DNA of 7,968 nt from DATKDU01 sp035512595 (lineage in GTDB: Bacteria; Planctomycetota; Planctomycetia; Pirellulales; Pirellulaceae). This document shows, piece after piece, positions 1 through 4,383 of the stretch. Position 1 is the stretch's first letter. Each line of letters begins with the position of its first letter. A program made the translations under genes and the position numbers. The notes under the pieces are model-generated. The model saw only the letters and a program-made list of their open reading frames with translations. It searched no databases and was not told where the DNA came from. Location of the stretch: NCBI GenBank assembly GCA_035512595.1, contig DATKDU010000068.1, forward strand, positions 1 to 7,968. The letters are read 5' to 3'.

Positions 1-48
1 TTCCAGGTCCGCCGTTTTCATCTCGTCACGCGCCCACGGTGCCAGCAT
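1..48 (-). CDS. IS4/Tn5-like transposase, N-terminal 16 codons only
   Basis: The ORF starts at an ATG at 48 and runs open to the window edge, reading MLAPWARDEMKTADLE. The pattern W-x-x-x-E/D-E/M-x-x-A-D-L is what opens the N-terminal DNA-binding domain (Tnp_DNA_bind type) of Tn5-like transposases, which typically continue with GDxR. A Shine-Dalgarno AAAGGAG (55-61) sits six bases upstream, which fixes the start. The protein would catalyse cut-and-paste transposition of the element whose terminus is at 141-159. Only 16 residues are visible, so whether the gene is intact cannot be told, and the DDE catalytic residues are out of view. The family call rests on memory of N-terminal sequences plus the adjacent IS end. 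Confidence 0.55.
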   Translation of the reverse strand, partial: MLAPWARDEMKTADLE

Positions 49-54
49 GAGCCA

Positions 55-61
55 CTCCTTT
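55..61 (-). promoter_or_regulatory. Shine-Dalgarno of the transposase gene
   Basis: The minus strand reads AAAGGAG, six bases before the ATG at 48. It decides the start of the short partial transposase ORF and shows that this ATG is a genuine initiation site. Confidence 0.7.
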
Positions 62-155
62 GACTCGCTTCGCCCTCCTGTTTCCCTTCACTGAATCCCA
101 AGCATCGCCGAACCTACGCAATCCTCCAAGATCAATCCCGAGATGTGTATAACAA

Positions 156-171
156 CGAGGGCTCTGCCTCG
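156..171. repeat. Degenerate CGAGG/CCTCG hairpin abutting the IS end
   Basis: CGAGG (156-160) and CCTCG (167-171) pair around a six-base loop. This resembles the CGAGGC-GGA-GCCTCG hairpin core found at 209-223, 237-251 and 1074-1088. It overlaps the presumed tip of the insertion sequence by about four bases, so the element may have inserted at the edge of a REP-like hairpin. Confidence 0.45.
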
Positions 172-208
172 GCGGATTGCTGGAGGTCGGTGTCTTGCTG
201 CGGGTCAT

Positions 209-256
209 CGAGGCGGAGCCTCGGGTTATGGCGTTACGAGGCGGAGCCTCGTAACG
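209..256. repeat. REP-like double hairpin, copy 1
   Basis: Two hairpins share the core CGAGGC-GGA-GCCTCG with a 28-bp period (cores at 209-223 and 237-251). The second extends to an 11-bp perfect stem, CGTTACGAGGC (232-242) with GCCTCGTAACG (246-256) around a GGA loop. A second copy with the same length and the same 8-bp gap between hairpins is at 1046-1093. A 48-bp unit with conserved spacing but variable gap sequence is what a mobile REP-type family looks like. Both hairpins face the same way, unlike classical REPINs, in which the two REPs are inverted. Confidence 0.8.
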
Positions 257-358
257 AGTTACCCTACGTTTTGTTGTGCTAAAACCTTCGGGCAGCGGAG
301 CGAAGCCGGTCCCACGAGCACGTGCGGAGTGCGCTTGAGCGGCACTGGCACAGGATGC

Positions 359-387
359 CTGGCCACGAGGATAACCCTCGTGGCTAG
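359..387. repeat. Long perfect hairpin (12-bp stem)
   Basis: CTGGCCACGAGG (359-370) pairs with CCTCGTGGCTAG (376-387) around the loop ATAAC; one of the twelve pairs is G-T. The inner CACGAGG/CCTCGTG resembles the arms of the other hairpins nearby, so it may be a second class of the same repeat family. There is no T-tract on either side, so a terminator role is unlikely. Confidence 0.65.
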
Positions 388-511
388 CTGCAGCCCGGCG
401 AGTGCCGCGGCATCCGCGCACTACAGGGCAGGTGCTGGTGTTGCCGCCGCCGCGTGCCCCGCGCTGGCGTCAGCAGATCGAATCTTCGCCCGCTCCCCTC
501 CGGTTTCAGTG

Positions 512-544
512 AGACGCTCTCGCGTCTGGTGGGCTTTTCCGCCC
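512..544 (-). terminator. Tandem small hairpins just after the tRNA(UAG) 3' end
   Basis: Immediately beyond the discriminator base of the tRNA, the minus strand forms GGGC-GGAAAA-GCCC (544-531). It then forms AGACGC-GAGA-GCGTCT (527-512), a 6-bp stem closed by a GNRA-type tetraloop. Neither is followed by a clear T-tract, so this could be a 3' trailer or processing structure rather than a true intrinsic terminator. The hairpins are seen; the role is inferred from position. Confidence 0.35.
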
Positions 545-616
545 GGTGTGGTACAGGAGTCGAACCTGCAACAGCCAGTTCCTAAGACTGGTGCTCTGCC
601 ATTGAGCTAACCACGC
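545..616 (-). tRNA. Atypical class I tRNA with UAG anticodon (Leu by anticodon), possibly a pseudogene
   Basis: A 72-nt cloverleaf folds on the minus strand. The acceptor is GCGTGGT with ACCACAC, with one C2-A71 mismatch. The D arm is GCTC/GAGC, and the anticodon arm CCAGT-CTTAGGA-ACTGG is perfect. The variable loop has only five bases (CTGTT), and the T arm GCAGG-TTCGACT-CCTGT has one G-U pair. The anticodon is UAG, reading CUA leucine codons. Bacterial tRNA-Leu is normally class II with a long variable arm and A73. This molecule has a short variable loop and C73, a discriminator otherwise typical of tRNA-His, without G-1. No CCA is encoded. The anticodon loop itself (CTTAGGA) is of normal Leu(UAG) type. 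It could be a decayed or chimeric tRNA gene, or a specialised one whose charging cannot be predicted from the anticodon. Confidence 0.75.
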
Positions 617-718
617 AATCGACGGCGCCTTCGGCATAACCCCTGGTCGGAACGGGCCGCACCAAACGCTTGCGCGCGGGCGGCGACGCCGCGGGACGGG
701 GCGACATCGGCGTAATTC

Positions 719-739
719 CCCGGCGAGACAATCGCCGGG
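719..739 (-). terminator. Hairpin immediately after tRNA-Cys
   Basis: CCCGGCGA (719-726) and TCGCCGGG (732-739) form a perfect 8-bp stem with a five-base loop. It begins four bases after the 3' end of tRNA-Cys on the minus strand. No T-tract follows, so transcription may continue into the second tRNA, and the structure may mark a 3' processing boundary instead of termination. Confidence 0.35.
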
Positions 740-742
740 AAG

Positions 743-814
743 AGACGTTGGTGGGAGTCGAACCCACTGGTGACCGCTTTGCAGGCGGTGGCCTGGCCGT
801 TTGGCGTCAACGTC
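743..814 (-). tRNA. tRNA-Cys (anticodon GCA)
   Basis: A canonical 72-nt cloverleaf is read on the minus strand. The acceptor GACGTTG/CAACGTC is a perfect 7 bp, the D stem is 3 bp (GCC/GGC), and the anticodon arm is ACCGC-CTGCAAA-GCGGT. The variable loop is CACCA and the T arm GTGGG-TTCGACT-CCCAC is perfect. Anticodon GCA together with U73 are the main identity elements for cysteinyl-tRNA synthetase. CCA is not encoded and must be added post-transcriptionally. The gene starts only 15 bases after the T-tract of an intrinsic terminator on the same strand and lies 126 bp before the UAG tRNA, with which it may be co-transcribed. Confidence 0.95.
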
Positions 815-829
815 GCAATTCCATCCACG

Positions 830-864
830 AAAAAGGCCCGCCGATCGCTGCGACCGGCGGGCCT
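830..864 (-). terminator. Intrinsic terminator after the glycosyltransferase operon
   Basis: On the minus strand a perfect 10-bp stem is followed directly by TTTTT (834-830). The arms are AGGCCCGCCG (864-855) and CGGCGGGCCT (843-834), with an inner three-pair extension TCG/CGA in the loop. It is the first strong terminator downstream of the glycan operon, about 235 bp after the stop codon at 1099. It stands directly in front of tRNA-Cys. Confidence 0.85.
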
Positions 865-1045
865 GTGAGAAATCAGTCTCCTGGCGGCGGGTCAACAGCG
901 CAGCGGCAGCGCGCCTATAGGCTGATTACAGCCGCAGGCCGATCGCTCGGATATTTCGCTTCTTCGCAATGGGGAAATGGCGTGCATCAAGAGAGTAGAT
1001 GCAGTGCAGCGAAGAAGGTTCACGGCGATTCTTACGGCGGGTCGC
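865..1045. other. Unassigned 180-bp stretch between repeat and terminator
   Basis: No gene can be supported here. On the minus strand it contains GGCTG-TAAT-CAGCC (a 5-bp hairpin at about 918-931), a CCGA-GCGA-TCGG mini-hairpin, and one 31-codon frame (892-987) without a ribosome binding site. It ends in the strong terminator at 830-864. It could be the 3' untranslated end of the operon or an independently made small RNA; nothing in it matches tmRNA, 6S, SRP or RNase P RNA that I recognise. Confidence 0.4.
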
Positions 1046-1093
1046 CGAGGCGGAGTCTCGGGGTAGTGCGTTACGAGGCGGAGCCTCGTAACG
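1046..1093. repeat. REP-like double hairpin, copy 2
   Basis: This has the same architecture as the unit at 209-256: a first hairpin CGAGGC-GGA-GTCTCG (1046-1060, with a G-T pair), an 8-bp gap, and an 11-bp-stem hairpin with GGA loop (1069-1093). The long hairpin is identical to copy 1; the first differs by one base and the gap by several. It ends six bases before the stop codon of the WaaE-like gene, a typical REP location just beyond a gene's 3' end. Confidence 0.8.
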
Positions 1094-1098
1094 AGTTG

Positions 1099-1926
1099 TC
1101 AGGCTGCTTTCCGCGAGGCGGCAGCGTCTCCTTCGTGCCGCTTCCGGCTCTTGGCCGGAGCGCCGTCGGGATGGCCGATGGTATCGTGCAGCGCCCAGAG
1201 CTTGGCGCTTTTGAGAAACGCGTAGTGAGCCATGATCGAGCAGACGACCAGCCCTGCCATGCCGTCGAGAAAACCGAGCCGCAGGACGTACAGGTAGAAA
1301 AAGCGGATCGGAAACCGCAGCAGCGAGACGAAAAGGCCGTGCCGCTTGCCGCGGTCGTGCAGGTCTTCGGCCGACCAGGTGCTGTAGCGATTCTGCTTGG
1401 CGACGAAGTCGGCCAGATCCCAGGCGGTGTAGTGCAGCAGGCGGCCTTGCAAGTCGCCGACCGTGCCGGCGGAAATCTCCACGTCGGCATGCACGCGCCG
1501 TTCCTGGTATCGCCCCGCGTCGCGGCGGAAGAGCCGCGTCAGCTCGGGAGTGTTCCAGTCGCAGTAGCGGATCGGGTGCCCGAGAAAAAAATTGTCCCGC
1601 CGCATGCGATAGGCCGCATGCTGAGCCCCGCTCTTCAGAACCGATCGAATCTCCGCGCCAAGTGCAGCCGGGACCCGCTCGTCCGCATCGACCACCAGCA
1701 CCCACTCATGTCTGGCTTGTGGAATGGCCCAGTTCTTGAAGTTGGCCGAGTTGACATACTCCCGCTCGATGATCCGGCAGCCGCCCAATCCGCGGACGAT
1801 CTCCAGCGTGCCGTCGGTCGAGCCCGAATCGGCGACGAGGATCTCGTCGGCAATGCCGCGGACCGACTCGATGCAGCCCTTGATATTGAGCCGCTCGTTC
1901 TTGCAGGGGATGAGGACGGTGAGCAT
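1099..1926 (-). CDS. Family 2 glycosyltransferase, WaaE/KdtX-like (LPS core type)
   Basis: This is a 275-aa GT-A fold enzyme expected to transfer a sugar from a nucleotide-sugar donor onto lipopolysaccharide inner core or a similar lipid-linked glycan at the inner face of the cytoplasmic membrane. The start MLTVLIPCKNE opens directly on the first beta strand; VADSGSTDGT (31-40) and the metal-binding DAD (80-82, in VVDADERV) are clear GT2 motifs. The C-terminal part, from about residue 195, is hydrophobic and aromatic, with FYLYVLRLGFLDG and AHYAFLKSAKLW, a hallmark of the WaaE family. The ATG at 1926 is chosen because the upstream in-frame 29 codons translate a heptamer repeat and the preceding gene's end; no clear Shine-Dalgarno is seen. 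It is the last gene of the operon, 35 bp after the KpsC-like gene. It ends in SRKAA. The acceptor and sugar are not predictable. Confidence 0.85.
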   Translation of the reverse strand: MLTVLIPCKNERLNIKGCIESVRGIADEILVADSGSTDGTLEIVRGLGGCRIIEREYVNSANFKNWAIPQARHEWVLVVDADERVPAALGAEIRSVLKSGAQHAAYRMRRDNFFLGHPIRYCDWNTPELTRLFRRDAGRYQERRVHADVEISAGTVGDLQGRLLHYTAWDLADFVAKQNRYSTWSAEDLHDRGKRHGLFVSLLRFPIRFFYLYVLRLGFLDGMAGLVVCSIMAHYAFLKSAKLWALHDTIGHPDGAPAKSRKRHEGDAAASRKAA

Positions 1927-1935
1927 GGGTCGAAT

Positions 1936-1963
1936 GCGGATTTGGGATTGCGGATTGCGGATT
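1936..1963. repeat. Four tandem heptamers GCGGATT (one variant)
   Basis: GCGGATT, TGGGATT, GCGGATT and GCGGATT follow each other without gaps. They fill most of the 35-bp space between the stop codon of the KpsC-like gene, which they overlap by two bases, and the start of the WaaE-like gene, ten bases away. A seven-base unit next to a start codon could change length by slippage and alter translation coupling, but no evidence of variation is available here. Confidence 0.75.
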
Positions 1964-2921
1964 ATGCCGCGCGGCGAGCGGAAGTAAACAAGCCAGTTAC
2001 CTGCCGCCACCATGTCGATTGCGGCTTCCTGCCGTCCAGGAGCGAATCAACGAGCGGCGGCAGTCGCTGCGGGATGTCATTTGCCGTCCATTGCCGGGCG
2101 GCGACCCGGGCGACCATTTCATCGACCGATTCGACGAACAGATCGCAGCGGCCGTGAGCCAATTGACGAGTTATCTTGGCGAGTTGCTGGCCGTCGCCGG
2201 TCAGGCACAGGACCGCCTGCGGATGGCGGAACATCGCCTTGCCGAAGCACAGGACCGGTAGCCGCCGCGCGAGGGCCTCGACGGCACTCGACGAATTGAC
2301 GCAGGCCACCGCCTTGCACGAGCCGAGTGCCGCAGCCAGCGACGGCGAATCGTCCCACACGAGCCCTTTCTCTTGCGCCAGCCGCGTCAGCCGCGGGTCC
2401 AAATCGTGCCGCGGATGCTTTCGCAGCTTCAGCGGCAGGGTCGAGTGCTCGGCCAGATGCTTCACGAACGCGAGCATGTTCGCAAACCACGGCGACATGT
2501 GCGTGATCTGCGTGTCGTGATCGTGCTGAAGGACGACGAGCAGGCTGTTATGTGCAGGCACCGGCAGCGGCGTGCGGCACGGGGCGGTCAGTCGATCGCC
2601 GGACCAGCTCACCGCGGCGTTGATGCCGTGCGGATCGACCTGAAAGTGCCCCTGCTGGGGATACCAGCCGAGCTCGACGTAGATGCGTGGCGTGCCGTCC
2701 CGATCGAGCTGGGCGTGATAAGGCCGATATCGATCGTGCGTGCCGTTGAACAGAATCGCCAGGTCGCAGGGCCACATCCAGCGGCTATACGGGACACGGC
2801 CCGAGCGCGGCCCGCGCCACCGCTGTACGCGGTGCCCCGCCTCGCGGCAGGTGGCGGCCACAGCATTCAGAAAGGCGCCGGCTTCCGGAGACTTGCGAGC
2901 TTCGACAACGATCTTGGCCAT
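1962..2921 (-). CDS. KpsC/KpsS-like capsule polysaccharide (Kdo-transferase type) protein
   Basis: This is a 319-aa protein resembling the GT-B-like capsular polysaccharide synthesis/export family (KpsC, KpsS, LipA/LipB). An N-terminal strand MAKIVVEARK starts the protein. RIYVELGWYPQQ (79-90) precedes the donor half, where LLVVLQHD (127-134), LPLKLRKHPRHD (162-173) and VNSSSAVEALARRLPVLCFGKA (208-229) recall the family's conserved KxHP and N-S-S-x-x-x-E-A-L-x-x-x-x-P-V motifs. Members attach Kdo to a lipid anchor; here the product could be a lipid-linked glycan or LPS. The ATG at 2921 is chosen over one 32 codons upstream, because the extension overlaps the previous gene and is Arg/Pro-rich; only a weak GGAA precedes it. 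It sits 22 bp after the upstream glycosyltransferase and ends in ARRAA. The family call is by motif resemblance; the substrate is unknown. Confidence 0.65.
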   Translation of the reverse strand: MAKIVVEARKSPEAGAFLNAVAATCREAGHRVQRWRGPRSGRVPYSRWMWPCDLAILFNGTHDRYRPYHAQLDRDGTPRIYVELGWYPQQGHFQVDPHGINAAVSWSGDRLTAPCRTPLPVPAHNSLLVVLQHDHDTQITHMSPWFANMLAFVKHLAEHSTLPLKLRKHPRHDLDPRLTRLAQEKGLVWDDSPSLAAALGSCKAVACVNSSSAVEALARRLPVLCFGKAMFRHPQAVLCLTGDGQQLAKITRQLAHGRCDLFVESVDEMVARVAARQWTANDIPQRLPPLVDSLLDGRKPQSTWWRQVTGLFTSARRAA

Positions 2922-2943
2922 GCGATTTTCCAGTGCCGATGGG

Positions 2944-4122
2944 TCAGGCGGCGCGCCTCGCCTGGGCGCCGCTCGCGTTTCCGCCGAGCGCCGTCCACAG
3001 CGCCGCTGCATCACCAAGCTTGAGCTTGAGCTGCTGGGGCAATCCGCAGACGCCGTCGCGCGATAAAACGACGTGTGCCCCGCGGCATTGGCGTAAAGCG
3101 GCCGCGGACTCTTCCAGCACGATCGCCAGAGAGCAATCCGCCTGTCGGGTGAAGCGGCCGCTGCCGGGGAGCACGAGGAATTCCAGATCGACGATCTGAC
3201 CCGACCAGGGGCGCGGGGCCAGGCCGAGTTGCCGGACGATTTTATGCGCCAGCGTTACGTCCCGCGGTTGTCCGACCACGCGCACCAGCAGGTCTTCCGG
3301 CCGGCGTTTGACGACGCCGTCCAGACAGCGCGTGACGCGAAACGGCCGGTAGAGGTAGCTGAAGTGATGCTGCTCGTGGTGCTTGTCCACCTTCGTGGGG
3401 GACGGCGGATGCCAGAGGTGATAGGTCCGCGTGCGGTGCAGGACCGACTCGATTCGCAATCCGGCGGCCCGCATTCGCCAGCCGAAATCGTCGTCCTCGC
3501 CTCCCCATGCGCGAAAGTGCTCGTCCAATCCGTTGACGCGGAGGAAATCGCCCTTGCAAATGCCGACGTTGCCGCCGCGGAGGTTCGGTTTGCGCGGATG
3601 GCGGATCAGGTTGTAGAAGGACGACTTGAGCCGCATCATCGCCAGCTTGCGCAGCTCGCCCGTTAACTGCAGCCGGGTGAAGTCGCCCCGCTCGACCGAC
3701 TCGAGCGTGATCTGCTCGCTGGTCGGCCGGTCGAGGCGAATGCAGTAGCCGTTCGTCACGACACCCGGCCGGAGCACGGCCAGATGGTGCTGGAGGTGAT
3801 CGGATGGGACGAGGCAGTCGCCGTCGAGAAACAGGACGTGCGGCGCGGTCGTGGCGAGGAAGCCGTCGTTGCGGCAGCGGGCCAGTTGGAAGCCGTCGCG
3901 AGGGTGCGTGATGAATCGCACGGGAAACTTGACGCGCCGCGCGAAGCGGGCGACCAGGTCCGGTGTCTCATCGGCCGAGCCGTCGTCGGAAATGACGACC
4001 TCCATCCGCGACGCGATCGTCTGCTGGGCCAGCGACGCCAGGACCCGCGCGAGATGCGCCGGCATCTGATAGGTGCAAATGACGACGGCAATATCTGGTG
4101 AAGGCATATCCGGTGCAGGCAT
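2944..4122 (-). CDS. Family 2 glycosyltransferase with galactosyltransferase-type C-domain
   Basis: This 392-aa enzyme has an N-terminal GT-A domain: VVICTYQM (13-20), ISDDGSADET (44-53), and DGD (100-102) for the metal-nucleotide sugar. A following Glyco_transf_7C-type segment has GGN (183-185), GICKGDF and WGGEDDDFGWR (206-216), then HLWHPP (235-240). This arrangement occurs in polypeptide GalNAc-transferases, chondroitin-type polymerases and many bacterial polysaccharide glycosyltransferases. It probably adds a hexose or HexNAc in the cytoplasm during surface-glycan synthesis. Residues 260-392 form an extension I do not recognise. It is the first gene of a three-gene operon. Two ATGs are possible (4122, and 4107 at codon 6), lying in a 15-bp near-duplication; neither has a strong Shine-Dalgarno. 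The protein ends in AQARRAA. Donor and acceptor are unknown. Confidence 0.85.
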   Translation of the reverse strand: MPAPDMPSPDIAVVICTYQMPAHLARVLASLAQQTIASRMEVVISDDGSADETPDLVARFARRVKFPVRFITHPRDGFQLARCRNDGFLATTAPHVLFLDGDCLVPSDHLQHHLAVLRPGVVTNGYCIRLDRPTSEQITLESVERGDFTRLQLTGELRKLAMMRLKSSFYNLIRHPRKPNLRGGNVGICKGDFLRVNGLDEHFRAWGGEDDDFGWRMRAAGLRIESVLHRTRTYHLWHPPSPTKVDKHHEQHHFSYLYRPFRVTRCLDGVVKRRPEDLLVRVVGQPRDVTLAHKIVRQLGLAPRPWSGQIVDLEFLVLPGSGRFTRQADCSLAIVLEESAAALRQCRGAHVVLSRDGVCGLPQQLKLKLGDAAALWTALGGNASGAQARRAA

Positions 4123-4147
4123 AAGTGCTGGCGCACGGCGGGAGCAC

Positions 4148-4193
4148 GGCCGGTCCCGAGTAAGGGGCCACAGGAGAGATACTGGCCGGTCCC
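4148..4193. repeat. Direct repeat GGCCGGTCCC, two copies
   Basis: The ten-base sequence occurs at 4148-4157 and 4184-4193, 36 bp apart, in the leader between the operon's candidate promoter and its first gene. A shorter match (GCCGGTCCC) is present near 304-312. It could be a protein-binding site pair or a fragment of a dispersed repeat; the sequence alone does not decide. Confidence 0.4.
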
Positions 4194-4204
4194 AATCGGG
4201 TCAA
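4176..4204 (-). promoter_or_regulatory. Candidate sigma-70-type promoter of the glycan operon
   Basis: On the minus strand TTGACC (4204-4199) is followed after 17 bases by TATCTC (4181-4176), about 50 bp before the ATG at 4122. The -35 is good but the -10 matches only three of six consensus bases. A perfect TTGACA lies directly upstream (4210-4205) but has no -10 at normal spacing. Planctomycete promoters often deviate from the consensus, so this is a candidate only. Confidence 0.3.
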
Positions 4205-4313
4205 TGTCAATCGGGCCGCGGCGAACCCAGTGAGTCAAAATGGAGAAAATGAGACGACTGGCGAGATTACCCGTGATCCTCGTCACAAAGACCAGAGACA
4301 AGGGGCACCGGAC

Positions 4314-4348
4314 AAAAAAAGCGGCAACTCCCACTGGAGAGTTGCCGC
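4314..4348 (-). terminator. Intrinsic terminator of the secreted-protein gene
   Basis: On the minus strand GCGGCAACTC (4348-4339) and GAGTTGCCGC (4330-4321) form a perfect 10-bp stem with an 8-base loop, followed by seven Ts (4320-4314). It lies 35 bp after the stop codon at 4384. It separates this gene from the downstream glycan operon, which must therefore have its own promoter. Confidence 0.95.
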
Positions 4349-4383
4349 CTGAACGTTTCTTAAGGTAGCGGTGGGAGGTGGGT

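Larger units (their letters stand above)
1..159 (-). mobile_element. End of an IS50/Tn5-like (IS4 superfamily) insertion sequence, partial
   Basis: Read on the minus strand, positions 159-141 give CTCGTTGTTATACACATCT. This matches 15 of 19 positions of the Tn5 mosaic end (CTGTCTCTTATACACATCT), including the last 12 without a break. About 110 bp inside this end, a good ribosome binding site precedes an ORF whose first residues resemble Tn5-type transposases. In IS50 the transposase start is also roughly 100 bp from the outside end, so the spacing fits. The exact tip is uncertain by a few bases, because the last bases (CGAG, 156-159) also belong to a neighbouring palindrome. The rest of the element and its other end lie outside the window, so the target-site duplication cannot be checked. 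The match to IS50 ends is seen in the sequence; assignment to the family is inference. Confidence 0.55.
160..544. other. Non-coding stretch with clustered hairpin repeats
   Basis: No credible gene is seen in these 385 bases between the insertion sequence and the tRNA pair. The open frames crossing it lack ribosome binding sites and are made of translated palindromes. It holds a degenerate hairpin against the IS end (156-171), a 48-bp double hairpin (209-256), a long hairpin (359-387), and two small hairpins just beyond the 3' end of the second tRNA (512-544). The block reads as an accumulation site for small palindromic elements rather than a decayed gene. Confidence 0.6.

Noticed and set aside
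141..159. Sequencing-adapter (Nextera mosaic end) contamination
   Set aside because: Only 12 bases match the adapter; the remainder differs, the sequence is in the middle of continuous genomic sequence, and a matching transposase start lies at the right distance.
892..987. 31-codon minus-strand ORF (MHAISPLRRSE...) before the terminator
   Set aside because: There is no Shine-Dalgarno and no recognisable features; its length is expected by chance.
670..2157. 495-aa open frame on the plus strand over the tRNA-Cys, terminator and WaaE-like gene
   Set aside because: It runs through a tRNA gene, a terminator and a REP repeat and is antisense to a clear glycosyltransferase; its composition is low-complexity and typical of a high-G+C shadow frame.
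3756..4334. 192-aa minus-strand frame overlapping the start of the first glycosyltransferase
   Set aside because: It lies in another frame of a gene with intact GT2 motifs and starts inside the upstream terminator region without a ribosome binding site.
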